Shown here in pieces: positions 21,699 to 34,294 of a DNA stretch of 64,000 nt. This stretch comes from Motacilla alba alba. Taxonomy: Eukaryota > Chordata > Aves > Passeriformes > Motacillidae. Where the stretch lies: NCBI RefSeq assembly GCF_015832195.1, contig NW_024037374.1, positions 1,178,001 to 1,242,000 of the forward strand. Direction: 5' to 3'. Under the pieces are notes generated by a model. It saw nothing but the letters and a program-made list of their open reading frames with translations. It made no database searches and was not told the origin of the DNA. Every line of letters begins with the position of its first letter. Positions within the stretch are counted from its first letter, which is position 1. The position numbers and the translations under genes are program-made.

Positions 21699-21746
21699 CG
21701 TTTCTCATTTTGTTTCTCTCCGCCTTTCCTGTGGTCCCGGACTGTG

Positions 21747-22746
21747 NNNNNNNNNNNNNNNNNNNNNNNNNNNNNNNNNNNNNNNNNNNNNNNNNNNNNN
21801 NNNNNNNNNNNNNNNNNNNNNNNNNNNNNNNNNNNNNNNNNNNNNNNNNNNNNNNNNNNNNNNNNNNNNNNNNNNNNNNNNNNNNNNNNNNNNNNNNNNN
21901 NNNNNNNNNNNNNNNNNNNNNNNNNNNNNNNNNNNNNNNNNNNNNNNNNNNNNNNNNNNNNNNNNNNNNNNNNNNNNNNNNNNNNNNNNNNNNNNNNNNN
22001 NNNNNNNNNNNNNNNNNNNNNNNNNNNNNNNNNNNNNNNNNNNNNNNNNNNNNNNNNNNNNNNNNNNNNNNNNNNNNNNNNNNNNNNNNNNNNNNNNNNN
22101 NNNNNNNNNNNNNNNNNNNNNNNNNNNNNNNNNNNNNNNNNNNNNNNNNNNNNNNNNNNNNNNNNNNNNNNNNNNNNNNNNNNNNNNNNNNNNNNNNNNN
22201 NNNNNNNNNNNNNNNNNNNNNNNNNNNNNNNNNNNNNNNNNNNNNNNNNNNNNNNNNNNNNNNNNNNNNNNNNNNNNNNNNNNNNNNNNNNNNNNNNNNN
22301 NNNNNNNNNNNNNNNNNNNNNNNNNNNNNNNNNNNNNNNNNNNNNNNNNNNNNNNNNNNNNNNNNNNNNNNNNNNNNNNNNNNNNNNNNNNNNNNNNNNN
22401 NNNNNNNNNNNNNNNNNNNNNNNNNNNNNNNNNNNNNNNNNNNNNNNNNNNNNNNNNNNNNNNNNNNNNNNNNNNNNNNNNNNNNNNNNNNNNNNNNNNN
22501 NNNNNNNNNNNNNNNNNNNNNNNNNNNNNNNNNNNNNNNNNNNNNNNNNNNNNNNNNNNNNNNNNNNNNNNNNNNNNNNNNNNNNNNNNNNNNNNNNNNN
22601 NNNNNNNNNNNNNNNNNNNNNNNNNNNNNNNNNNNNNNNNNNNNNNNNNNNNNNNNNNNNNNNNNNNNNNNNNNNNNNNNNNNNNNNNNNNNNNNNNNNN
22701 NNNNNNNNNNNNNNNNNNNNNNNNNNNNNNNNNNNNNNNNNNNNNN
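21747..22746. other. Assembly gap of exactly 1000 N
   Basis: A round-number gap, so its size is conventional and not measured. The bases left and right of it (GGACTGTG and CACAGTCC and onward) are exact reverse complements. Confidence 0.97.
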
Positions 22747-22794
22747 CACAGTCCGGGACCACAGGAAAGGCGGAGAGAAACAAAATGAGAAACG

Positions 22795-22818
22795 GCAAAG
22801 AAATTTACATTTCTTTGC
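22795..22818. repeat. Mirror copy of the 10 bp hairpin
   Basis: The same perfect inverted repeat with a four-base spacer, 48 bp after the gap. Confidence 0.8.
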
Positions 22819-22933
22819 GGGAAAATATGAAAAAAGTAAATAAAGGAAAAAAGACCCCCACAATCAAACCAACAAGAAGTATCAACAATGTATCACTTTT
22901 ATTCAATGTTATTTGCAAAATATGGCCAGCAGT

Positions 22934-23871
22934 TTAATGTTCCTGAAAGCATCCAGTCATCAGTTTTCCACACTGCAGCCTTGAGCTCCTGGTTCCTCAG
23001 GCTGTAGATGAGGGGGTTCAGGGCTGGAGGCCCAGTGAATACAGAAGTGACAGGGCCAGATCCAGGGATGGGGATGACATGGAGGGGGGCTTCAGGTAGA
23101 CAAACATAACAGTGCTGAGGAACAGGGAGAGCACGGCCAGGTGAGGGAGGCAGGTGGAAAAGGCTTTGTGCCGTCCCTGCTCAGAGGGGATCCTCAGCAC
23201 GACCCTGAAGATCTGCACCATAGGAGGAAAACAATGATCACAAAACAACCAAATGCTAAACAGATGGAGAACACTATGGGCCCAAGTTCCCTGAGATAGG
23301 ATTTGGAGCAGGAGAGCTTGAGGATCTGGGGGATTTCACAGAAGAACTGGCCCAGGACATTGCCATGGCACAGAGGCAGGGAAAATGTATTGGCCGTGTG
23401 CATGAGAGCATTGAGAAAGGCGCTGGCCCAGGCAGCTGCTGCCATGTGGGCACAAGCTCTGCTGCCCAGGAGGATCCCGTAGTGCAGGGGTTTGCAGATG
23501 GACACAAAGCGGTCGTAGCACATGAGGGTGAGCAGACAGTACTCTGCTCCCATGAAAAAGATAATCAGAAAGACCTGTGCAGCACATCCTGTGTAGGAGA
23601 TGTTCCTGGTGTCCCAGAGGGAATTGTGCATGGCTTTGGGGACAGTGGTTGCAGATGGAGCCCAGGTCAGTGAGGGCCAGGTTGAGCAGGAAGAAGAACA
23701 TGGGCCGTGGTGCAGGTGCTGGCCGCAGGCTACGGCGCTGATGATGAGGCCGTTGCCCAGGAGGGCAGCCAGGGAGATGCCCAGCAAGAGGCAGAAGAGC
23801 AGCAGCTGCAGCTGCCGCGTTGTCTGCCAATGCAGCAGGAGGAATTGGCTGATGGAGCTGCTGTTGGACAT
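22934..23871 (-). pseudogene. Olfactory receptor, OR14-type, indel-broken copy
   Basis: Mirror of the arm A receptor, starting at the ATG complementary to 23869-23871 and ending at a TAA at 22934-22936. Single-base differences shift the frame: one loss and one gain near 23820-23840, gains near 23715 and 23650, gains near 23220-23240, and a loss near 23030. The net length is 5 bases greater than arm A. Substitutions are few, so the damage is mostly short indels. This fits a recent pseudogene or poor consensus accuracy in this contig. The TM3 MCYDRF and TM6 KAFSTCLPHL blocks are still readable in two frames. Confidence 0.85.
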
Positions 23872-25830
23872 TTGCTGGGGCTGCACTTGGGGATCTGTTC
23901 ATGGAGGAAAAGACAGTGAAAGTGTTAGAGGAGATACCTGTAACCAAAGTCAAAGGCATTTCCCATATGCCCCTCTCTGTAACACACACGGACACGCTTT
24001 TTTGCTTAAGAATTCTGAGGTTTTCTTTCTAAGCTCCCCCCATTTCTCTGCCAATATTCTTGGATATCAGAAACCTTCAGCACTTCTGCTCCTTTCTGGT
24101 ACAACAGAGAGAGTGAGTTCCCTGAGGCAAGAGGATGAGTGGAGACTGGGGGAGATGGTCTGTCACTTCATTCTGTTTTGAATTGCTTTGGGCTTTCTCT
24201 CTTTTCAAATGGAGGATGTTCACACTCCCATGTTTGTCTTAAAAACCCCCAGGTATTGCTAAAAGCAGATGGATCCACCACCAGCCCAGCTCCACATTTG
24301 TAGACAAGGACTCACTTTGCTCATTTCACCAACCCAGCAGCATTTTCAGTGTCATAACACCTCTGCCTTTCCCCATCAGTCTTCTAATTCAGAGATGCTC
24401 TGGGGACAGGTTTGCATACTGGATAGAAGCTCCCAGCTTGACGGAAATATCAGGGAGAATTCCAAGTGTCCTTCTGATGGCATTGGATTGAGGGAGATGC
24501 AGCTCCTTCCCTGGCTGCACTGACAGCATTGCCCAGAGCCGGGCACTGGGGACAGCGTCACCCTGAGCCAGCTGTGCCCCCTGCCAGAGCCCCCAGTGCC
24601 GGGCAGCTGCTGCCAGCCCTGTGCTCTGCAGAGGGAACTGGGCCCGGGGCTGCAGAGCTGCCCCACGGCTCTGCTGCAGCTCTGCCTGCACAGGAGGGGC
24701 TTCACGCCTTGGAGCCAAGCCCTGAGGGCAGAGGCTTGGCTGGGGCACAGGAGGGAGGGGGCTTGTTCAGAGGCAGGGGCTGCACTGGAGGGGCTCCTGT
24801 GGACATCTCTAAACTCTCCCTGCCACAGCATTTCTGGGTTCTGCTTTCTTCCATTCTCTGATCTTCTCCCTGCTTCCTGGAGATTTTCCTCCTGCAGGTG
24901 TTTCCCTGTGCCTGATCTCTCCCTGCCAGCACTCACACCCCCCAAATCTCTGGGCACTCTCCTTGGCCTGACAGAAGCCTGCCTGTTTGCAGGGCACTGG
25001 CTGGGGGCAGGTTGTGTTTGCAGCTTGGAGAAAGAACAGCTCAGACTGAGCCTGATGGTTCCAGCAAAGGTGATGCTGCTGCTGCCCATGGGCAGAGTGG
25101 CTGAAGGAATATTAGGGATCTCCTGTGAACCTACTGATCACTAAAAGTAACAGTTAAGATGGCTCAGGCACTTTACAGATTTCATAATTAATAATTCATA
25201 GTCAGCCATTTATATTTATTCTCCCCTCCCCTCCATTCAGCAATAGTAGGAAATTTAATAACAAGTCTTTGGAAATTTCCTGAATTTTATCAAAATCCTT
25301 GTCTAGGACATATTCTATGACTGATCAGAGCCCCTCAGCGTGTCAGAGCTTCATGAGCATTTCACCACTCACACACCAGAAATACTCAGAGTTGTACTCA
25401 CAGGGTCTGTAGGCATTGGGATGTTCCAGCTGTAGGAGATCACTCCAGGAGCTGCAGCTGCATTGTCCTGCAGTCAGAGGTTCCTGTGCCAAGGGCTGGC
25501 AGGGATTCTGCCCCAGGCACTTCTCAGCACCTTCCCAGCCCTGACTGATTGGAGCTCTCTGTGCCTCTGTGCTGTGCCCGGGCTGGCTGCAGGCAGTGCC
25601 CCCCAGCCCTGCTGGGCTGGCAGAAGAGCTGCTCAGCAAGAGAAATGTGCTTTTCAAGCTCTCCTTGGTTACCAGCAGCTGCCTCTGTGCCAGCAGCCCA
25701 GCCCAGCTCAGCAGCACAGACACAGCAAAAGGACTTTAATGAGCCTCTGGGGCTTTGTGCTCAGGCACTGAACATCAGTCCCTCAGAGGGAGCTGAAGAA
25801 ACCTCTCCAGTACTCCAAGTCAGAATCACA
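23872..25830. other. Upstream region of the receptor copy, arm B
   Basis: Mirror of 18666-20627, closely similar with small indels. No coding gene is recognised. Confidence 0.45.
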
Positions 25831-26890
25831 CTCCAAAGTTTCTTGGACTTTTAATGGGTCCCAGGGAGGGACATGACTGAGAAAGTGTCCCCAGGCCCAG
25901 GCAGAGGAAGAGAACTGCAGGCAGTGATGGACAGGTGGGGACAAAGAGAAGTCAAGTCTTGGTGCCCTGGGGCACAGCAGGGTCTGTGCCACCAAGGGCT
26001 GGCAGGAGACACCTTGTCCTGAGCCACTGGGGCCTCCTGGCACAGCCCCAGCCAGGCTGGCCACTGGCAGCCCCTTGTCCTGCCCTCAGCATCCCCCCCA
26101 GCCCACATGCCAGTGGCCTCAGGGATCTGCTGGAAGGAGTCCCTGGGGAGCCTTGCTCAGCAATGGCCCTGGGGGCTCCTTCATGCTCCCAGGGACTGCA
26201 GGCTTTTCAAAGGACTTTGGCTTTGGCTTTTGCCTTGACTCTCTGAGAGGTTTGTGCAATCATGGCCTCCAATGATCTGCTGTAATTAGTCCCTGGAGAG
26301 GCTTTGTCAGTTACAACACTCAGTGGGGCTCATTAATGCTTCAGGGTAGTTCAGTTTTCTAAGGTAGTTAGTATGTCCTTTTGATACAGACTCTATGAGA
26401 AGATTGTGCAGTCCCAGCCTCCAATTATCTGCTTTAATTACTCCCTTGAGCCTTTATCAGTAATGACACTCAGGGGGCTCATTAATACTTCAAGGTACTT
26501 CAGTTATTTAAGGTATTTGGTTTTTCCTTTCTGGTACAGACTCTGTGAGAAGTTTGTGCAATCATGGCCCCAATTATCTGCTTTAATGAGTCCCTTGAGA
26601 GCTTTGTACTGACACTCAGTGGGGCTCATTAATGCTCTGAGATACTCAAGGTTTTTAAGGTACTTTTGAATTTCCTTTCCACACTGAGAGGTTTTCTTGT
26701 GCCATCCTGGCCTCCAGTTCTGTCCTCCAAGGAGTCCATGAGGAGCCTGTGCTGGGGATGGACCTCATTTGGACCCATTCATGCCTCAAGACACTTTGGG
26801 TGTTTCTTGTGATTTTGACTCCTGGCAAGGTTTGTGCAATCTCCTCTCAGGCCCTGAGGTTCCAGGACTCAGCTCCAAATGCACCATGGG
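25830..26890. repeat. ~145 bp tandem repeat, arm B
   Basis: Mirror of 17600-18665, with the AATGAGCCCC elements in reverse complement. Confidence 0.65.
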
Positions 26891-27425
26891 CTTCATTAGG
26901 ATCAAGCAAGTCCTGACAAACCATGGCTCTGCCTTGATTTCCCTCTGGTCTGGGGATGTTAATTAGGAAGGTTTCCTGCTGCAATTATGGAGAAATATTT
27001 TTAAGAGGTTGTTTGAAAGATGCATTCCTATTTTAAAGGGTGTATTTTATTAATGTTCTCTTTAGAGAAGAGCTGATTGCAGCATTCTGTGACTGATATT
27101 GATCCAGAGATTTTGCTAAGGAGGCTTGCCCTGGTCAGGGAAGCTGTGCCTTGAGCTCTGAGCCAGTGTGAACAACCTTGCTCCACATTCCCCAATCCCA
27201 TCCTGTCTCTCCTCACTCACCTGGGTCCTGCTTTGCTTGGAGAACTGGCTGAACACAACCAAAGGGTTTTTTTCCCTTTTTACTTTTTCTTTTTGGAAAC
27301 AATCTAAAACTCCAGAATCTCCCTGCTGAAAACAGAGACCTGCCTTGAGTGTGTGCAATCCCAAGCTGCCACCGAGCAGGCTCCTCTTCCCTAAGGCAGA
27401 GATATGCAAGGAATGTTTTAGACCT
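26890..27425. other. No gene recognised, arm B
   Basis: Mirror of 17081-17600; nothing gene-like seen. Confidence 0.45.
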
Positions 27426-27785
27426 TTGGGACTCCTTGGGCTCCACAAGGCCTTCTTGTGTCGCCATGGACTTTTGGTTCTTTCAGGTTCTGTAGTGTCA
27501 CAGTGGATATTTGGTTCCATGGGGCCCCAGAAGGTTCATCATGGTCTTTTTGCTTCCATGAGGCCTTGCTCTGTCACATGGACTTTGGATTCCTTGAGGT
27601 TCTGTACTCTCAACAATGATCTCCTTAGTTCCAATGGGTCTCAATGGGCCCTTGGTTCCACGAGGTTCCTCAGTGTCAGAAAGGAAGCCTTGGTTCTGTG
27701 TGCCCCATGGTGTCACCATGGTCTCCATGGTTCCACAAGGCCGTGCAGAGTCACAATGGCCCACAGGGTCATGAGGCCCCCACAA
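27425..27785. repeat. 37 bp minisatellite block, arm B
   Basis: Mirror of 16719-17080. Confidence 0.7.
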
Positions 27786-28277
27786 TGTTGTGAAAAACAC
27801 AGTTGACTCTTTAGAACTTTTAAAAGTTTAATCAAGGATAAAAAAAGGACAAATGAGTGATCAGCACTGGGATGCTTTTGGTGAATGGCCAAAGAGCACC
27901 AGGTAGCTTAAAATCATGCCTCTTTATGTACAGTTACATTGCTGGGGTTACATGCATATTCATAGCTTCTACATTCTTCAAACATTCTTGAAAGCTTTTG
28001 ATCTTGCAGGGACTCCTTTGATTTTGGCTTTTTACACCCTGACTTATCTGCATGACATCCTGGGATCAAGTCAATCTATTTTATTCCTTCCCGTGGTTTC
28101 ATCCCACTTGTTTCACACTTCTCTGATAAGAGGAGCTAACGAGCTCTTCCCCAGTCTCCTCCATGCTCTGTCTTGTGTCACTGTTGTCTCATCACTTGTA
28201 AAGCCCTGGATGGCTTTACACTGTTCTCTTAGTTACACAAAAGCCTTTTAGCATCTTCTGTTTTGCCAAGGTCTACA
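27786..28277 (-). repeat. Probable solo LTR, arm B
   Basis: Mirror of 16229-16718. The ends read TGTTGTGAAA on the plus strand and TGTAGACC on the minus strand. Confidence 0.5.
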
Positions 28278-28387
28278 GTACAATACGTTCATCACATCAC
28301 TATTTCTATAAGCGATGCACAGATATCATATTCATTACACTACTATGAGCTATACAGCGCATCCTTAAACTAATAGATTATGTTATT

Positions 28388-29056
28388 TGTCCTGGTTTAG
28401 GGCAAATCTGGGAGAAAACCTCCAAAAGGGGGCCCCTCCCACAAAGCAAACCCATGCAGCCCCTCCTCCCAAAAGGTTTGAGAAAAAATTTCCTTGGAGA
28501 GAAGTGGAAAAAAACCCTGTTTATTTAACAGGCAAAGCATTCCCCAGCACAAAACGTGAACAATACCAGATGACAAAACTCATTTGCTGCTCTGAAGAGA
28601 TGACAAATTCAGAAAGTCTCTCCGGTGGGTGGTCGCTCTGTTATCAATCCCTCCGGCACTGGGAAAGGCTGCTGCCCAGAGTAGCCCCTGGTAGGCTACA
28701 AAGGGCGAGCTCTTGTTGCTCGCCAGGTCCCAGTCCGGAGCAGAGTTCAAACAGTTCCAAGAAAAGGGAAAGAAAAAAAACAGTCCAGGGAAAACTTCTC
28801 TGCCTCAGCTAGCTCACCTAACTAAAAAGCAAAGGAGGGCTCTGGTCTGCCCTGTCTGTGCCCAGACAGCACAGTGGAGTAGAATGTGGAGGAGTGTTGC
28901 TTTAGAGGAGTGAGTGCAGTCTCTGATAACAAACTCCACGCTTCTTCTTCTCCCTGCCTTCCCTCAGAACCAGTCTTGAAGGCACAGAATAATAATGTCC
29001 AGCATAAATGGAACAGACGATTGAGGATACAAGAATCATAAAGTCACCCTAGGACA
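28388..29056 (-). repeat. ERV3-type 3' LTR, arm B
   Basis: Mirror of 15452-16118; plus-strand ends TGTCCTGG and CTAGGACA. Confidence 0.7.
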
Positions 29057-29132
29057 TTCCACCACTTATCCCACATCCTCAACTTACTACCAAAACTAAT
29101 ATATATTCTAACTCTACTCACACATACATCAT

Positions 29133-29619
29133 TGTCACGATCCGCCCTCACGGACAGGATTGTGATGGTTTGTTATTTGATCTCAGGGTACAAAACACCA
29201 ACACGGCAAGGGGTTTGCAGTAACAATCAAAATCAGTGTACCATATTGAATAATCACAGCAAAATGCGTTAGAGGGGATTGGGGAAGAGAGAGAAAGAAA
29301 GAGAGAAAGAAACCCTGCAGGAAAGGAAAAGAGGAGAGAGAATGGGTGTATCTACCAATGTAGAGGCAATGTAATTCTTCGAGGTCCAGTCGAGGTCCAG
29401 TTGAGGTCCAGTCAAGGAGTCGCTTTCACGCTGGGGAGATCTCGCTAGCTAACTTGAGGGTTTTTATTAGAATTTTCTATTGAGAATTTGAAGGAGGGAG
29501 AGGGGTAACACAATAGTCATCTGGTCAGCAGTGGGCGAGAGCTATTGTTTTCTTGGTCCAGTGGTCACTACCTGCAGGCAAACATCTCAGTTTGATCAGC
29601 TCTTCTCCCCCCACACACA
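29133..29619 (-). repeat. Class I ERV 3' LTR, arm B
   Basis: Mirror of 14889-15374. The plus strand starts TGTCACGATCC; the polypurine tract (as pyrimidines) follows it at 29620-29640. Confidence 0.65.
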
Positions 29620-29999
29620 CTGCCCCCCTCCCCTCCCAGGTTAGAGGTTGCAGTCCATGGGGAGAAAAGGAGTCTTTTCCATATAGGGGTTTCATGTCTC
29701 AGTTTTGGAGGGAATGACTTCTCCCATCTCAGTCCATCAGTCACGGTGGTTGTACAGTAGATGAAGGGTCTTCTGTGGAGACCACCAAAAGGTAATTCCA
29801 GAAAAGAGTCCAGCCAGGTTAGGAGGTGGAAAGATTCCAGGGCCATTGTAGCAAAGGAATGCAGGCGAAGAAGGCAAAGTGCCCCTTCTCCTTTCACTGG
29901 GTTCAGTGTTCCATGGGGTGGATAAACATACCTGCGAACAATAACTCGAGTTCCAGTCCCAGGGCCCTGGCAAGGCCCTCACCAAACCAGCATGTCGAA
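29620..29999 (-). other. Class I ERV 3' internal remnant, arm B
   Basis: Mirror of 14511-14888; no env domain is readable. Confidence 0.45.
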
Positions 30000-31008
30000 C
30001 TAATTATTCGGTGGTCTAAAAATATGAGGCAGATGAGAGTATTTTCGGGACAGAGTATCACAACAGGGGGCAACCTTCTGGGGTGAGGTCAGGAAGGGTA
30101 ACCCAAACATCATTTCATGAGGTAAGACCCCCAGATCTGACTGAGGTTGGGTTCTAATTCTTAATAAGACCAAAGGGAGACATTTGATCCATGACATCTG
30201 GGTTTCAATCATTAGCATAACTACAGCTCTTTTCAGTGTTTGATTCATTCTCTCAACCGACCGGAACTCTGTGGATGCCATGGAGTGTGTAACTGCCATT
30301 TCATTCCAAGGCTTGAACTACTTTCTGCAATATCTTTGATGTGAAATGAGTTCCCGTGTCTGAATCAATCCTGTTTACCATCCCATATCAGGGAATGATT
30401 GATTCTAGAAGTGTTTTACTGACAACATTGGCATTGGCTTTCACAGTGGGTACCACCTCTATCCAATGAGTCAAGTCATCTACTACCACTGGCAAAAACT
30501 TCCACCATTGTACCTGGGGAAGCTTGGTAAAGTCTACTCGGATGTTTGAAAGGGGCCTTAAGGCTAGTTCTTGCCCTCCTCTGGGTATTTTCCTCATTAT
30601 TTTCTTATTCACTTGTTGACATTATCACGCACCATTCAGTGACTTGCTTAGCTATTCTGAAAATTCCTATGCAGCCCCCAGTCCCTTAGAAATTGATCAC
30701 TTAGCGCTTGAGTACCTCAATGTGTTGTCCCATATGCACCGTCTAGCATTTTCTTGGCCAGGGGTTTATTCAACATTTGCCTCCCATCTGCTAATCTCCA
30801 CTTCCCTTTGTTATCTTTCTTGGCTCCCATTTTGAGGAGTTCTTCCTCTTCTGTCCCACTGAATACAGGGACTTCTTGCATTTCTCTCATGGGTGTTAAT
30901 ACTATGATTAATTTTTCTGTCTCTGATTCAGTTGCATTTTTAGCTTCCAAATCAGCTAAATTGTTCCTTGCTCTTCCTGAGTCGCCCCTTTTTGATGTCC
31001 TTTAACAT
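30000..31008 (-). pseudogene. pol: Class I pol (integrase) fragment, arm B
   Basis: Mirror of 13498-14510. The integrase blocks VDFTKLP near 30535 and VERMNQT near 30250 are visible, with frame breaks between them. One differs from arm A: an indel near 30275-30300 separates the last catalytic block from the middle one. Confidence 0.7.
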
Positions 31009-31676
31009 TGTCTTGGTTTAAAAAGACTGGTGTGGGCTAAGGAAGGCAGGAGCCTTCCCTGAAATGGAGAATGTGAAATGCCCCACCCCTTCAAACTGCT
31101 ATAAATTTCAGATTAAGGGGCTCCTCAGTCTCTCAGTCAAAAATATGGGAGCAGGAAATAACAGTTCTTTAATAGGGAAGAAAATGAAAGGATAAATAAA
31201 CAATGCGGTAAACTAAACAGCACTGACAGAGTCAGAACACAACCTGACACCCTGTTGGTCAGGGTGTTGGTAGCAGTCCAATTGGAATTGAGGCTGCAGT
31301 CCTCCTGGAGTGTCAGGTTTGGTTCTGTTGGAGCAGGGATCCTGCAGAAAAAGGGTGTAGTCTTCCTCTGAAGATCCAGTGGAAGAGGGAGCTGTTCCTC
31401 TGGGAAATCCAGTGGAGAAAAGCCGTGCTGGTGTTCCAGAACCTCCAGATTATATCATGGGTAGGAATGCTTGCTCCTCCCTCTGGGCAGAGCATCTCAC
31501 AGTGGGATGCTCTAGTTCTTATCAGCCATGCAGTGACATTCAATAGCCTGTTATCAGCAGATGTCCCACCAGAGGGAGGATGGTTGTGGAAGAGATAAGG
31601 AAAACTGCTCACTTAACAGAAGACAACTGCCATACAGATGGCAAATAGAATGTAAATTGCTTGGCAATCCAGGACA
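31009..31676 (-). repeat. Second-family LTR inside ERV3, arm B
   Basis: Mirror of 12829-13497; plus-strand ends TGTCTTGG and CCAGGACA. Confidence 0.6.
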
Positions 31677-31720
31677 TTATCTACCCCTTATTCTATTTCC
31701 ATCTGCCTCACAATGAAACC

Positions 31721-32854
31721 TTACACACAGCTCTCACTTAAGACCAGGTTTCCCTGTGGTACACAACAGCTTTCTCCATCTTTCTGCATTACCCTCCAAG
31801 TGTAACCAGGTCCTTGAGCAAAAACAATCCCACAGGTGGGTTTGTCTTTGCCTGAGGTGGGATTAATCCAAATAGTCTTTCCCAAAATACCTTTCATATG
31901 TACCACAGGGATTTTATCTCCATCCACTGTGTGCAAGGGTTCAGGACTGGGCAGGACCAGCTCAGTTGATGGACCCTGGGGTGTTGACCATCCAGGTGGC
32001 TTTGGCTAAGTTCATTTCCCAATTTCTAAAAGTTCTCTCACCAATTGCCTTTAGGGTAGTCTTACACAGTCTGTTTGCACCGTTCAATTTTCTTGGTAGC
32101 TGGTGCACGATAAGGGATATGATATATCCATTCAATGCCATGTTCCCTGGCCCAGGTGTTGATAAGGCTGTTCTTGAAATGAGTCCCGTTGTCCAACTCA
32201 ATACTCTCAGGGGTGCCATGTCTCTACAGGATTTGCTTTTCCTGGCCCAGGATGGTGTTTCTGGGCAGTAGCGTGAGGCACAGGGTAGGTTTCCAACCAT
32301 CCCGTGATGGCTTCCACCGTGGTGAGCACATAGCACTTGCCTTGGCGTGTCTGGGGCAGTGTGATGCAGTCAATCTGCCAGGCCTCCCCACACTTGTACT
32401 TGGACCACCGCCCACCATACCACAGGGGCTTCACTCGCTTGGCCTGCTTGATGGCAGCACATGTCTCACAGTCATGGATAACCTGAGAAATACTGTCCAT
32501 GCTTAAATCCACCCCTCGGTCTCGTGCCCACTTATAGGTGGCATCTCTGCCCTAATGGCCTGAGGCATCATGGGCCCATTGAGCGAGGAATAACTCTCCC
32601 TTGTGTTCCCAATCTAGGTCTACCTTTGACACCCCTATCTTTGCAACTCAGTCTACCTGCTCATTGTTTTGGTGCTCCTCATTAGACCAACTCTTGGGGA
32701 CATGGGCATCTACAGGATGGATTTTCAAAGATAGATTTTCTACCCGAGAGACAATGTCTTTCCATTCATCAGCAGCCCAGACAGGTTTTCCTCTATGCTG
32801 CCACTCTGCCTCTTTCCACCTCTCCAGCCATCCCCACAGAGCATTGGCTACCAT
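31721..32854 (-). pseudogene. pol: ERV3 integrase, arm B
   Basis: Mirror of 11654-12784. The zinc-binding block and WQIDCI are in the open stretch 32207-32512 and the C-terminal domain is 31721-31936. Extra frame changes near 32090 and 32260 make it more broken than arm A. Confidence 0.75.
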
Positions 32855-34294
32855 CCATTAATCAGTGTAGAGGTAGAGCTTTGGCCACTTCTCTCTTTCA
32901 GCAATGTCTAGGGCCAGCTGAATGGCCTTGAGTTCAGCAAGTTGACTTGATCCACCTTCTCCTTCGGTAGCTTGAGCAACCTGTCATGTGAGGTTCCATA
33001 TGGCTGCTTTCCACTTCTGTTTCATTCCTATGATGTGACAGGAACCGTCAGTGAAACAAGCAGAGCGTGTTTCCTCTGCTGGTACTTGGTTATATGGTGG
33101 AGCTTCTTCAGCCCTTGTTGCTTGTTCCTGCTCCTCTTTGTCAGTGAGACTACAGTTTTCACCTTCCAACCAGTTTGTAATTATCTCCAAAATCCCAGGG
33201 CAATTCAGGTTTCCAATACAGGCGTGCTGTGTGATAAAAGCAATCCACTTGCTCCCTGTAGCGTCAGTGGCGTGGTGGGTAGAGGGAACCTTTCTTTTGA
33301 ACATCCACCCCAGCACCGGTAGTCATGGTGCCAGGAGGAGTTGTGCTTCCATGTTAATCACCTCTGAGGCGGCTTGAACTCCTTCATAGGTGGCCAAGAT
33401 TTCCTTCTCTGTGGGAGTGTAGTTGACTTCAGACCCTCTGTAGCTTCAGCTCCAAAATCCCAGTGGCCAGCCTCGAGTCTCCCCAGGCACCTTCTGGCAA
33501 AGGCTCCAGGACAAACCATGGCTCCCAGCTGCAGAGTAGAGCACATTCTTCACCTCTGGTCCTCCTGACTGGGCCAAGGGATACTGCATGAGCAATCTCC
33601 TGCTTAATTTGGGCAAAGGCTTGTTGCTGCTCAGGGCCCCAGTGGAAATTGTTCTTCTTCCGGGTGACCAGGTAAAGAGGGCTCACAATCTGGCTGTACT
33701 CAGGAATATGCATTCTCCAAAAGCCTATGGCACTTAGGAAAGCTTGTGTCTCCTTCTAATTGGTTGGTGGAGACATAGCTCTGATCTTGTTGATGACCTC
33801 AGTTGGAATCTGATGCCATACACCCTGCCACTTTACTCCTAGGAACGGAATCTCATGAGCTGGTCCCATTACTTTGCTCTTTTTGATGGCGAAACCAGCT
33901 CCCAGGAGGATTTGGAGGATTTCCTCTCCTTTCTCAAACACTTCTGCAGCTGTGTTCCCCCACACAATGATGTCATCGATATCCTGTAGATGTTCTGGAG
34001 CCTCACCCTTTTCTAGTGCACTCTGGATCAGTCCATGGCAGATGGTGGGGTGTGCTTCCACCCCTGGGGCAGTCGGTTCCAGGTGTACTGCACTCCTCTC
34101 CATGTGAAGACAAACTGAGGCCTGCATTCTGCTGCCAGAAGAATGGAGAAAAATGCATTGGCAATGTTGATAGTGGCACACCACTTCGCTGCCTTGGACT
34201 CCAGCTCGTAGTGGAGCTCTAATATGTCTGGCACGGCAGCGCTCAGTGGTGGAGTCACTTCATTCAATGCACGGTAGTCCACTGTCAATTCCAT
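32855..34294 (-). pseudogene. pol: ERV3 reverse transcriptase and RNase H, arm B
   Basis: Mirror of 10214-11653. The LPQGWKH block is open here where arm A has a TAG. The catalytic region at 33972-33983 reads DIDD, as in arm A. RNase H FTDGSC lies near 33045. A frameshift after LPQGWKH and a TAG near 33756 are shared with arm A. Confidence 0.8.

Larger units (their letters stand above)
1461..21746 (+). repeat. Arm A of large inverted duplication
   Basis: This ~20.3 kb stretch reappears as its reverse complement at 22747-about 42846. Paired coordinates sum to about 44493 at the gap, drift to about 44508 across the retroviral elements, and fall to about 44285 outside the 37 bp minisatellite. 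The order of all parts is conserved. The outer boundary is sharp: homology starts at the last base pairs of the ERV1 LTR. The outer 6-8 kb also occurs as copy C at 51691-59859. Confidence 0.9.

Noticed and set aside
21576..22937. Long frames running through the N gap (also 59673-61285)
   Set aside because: They exist only because N is read as open sequence.
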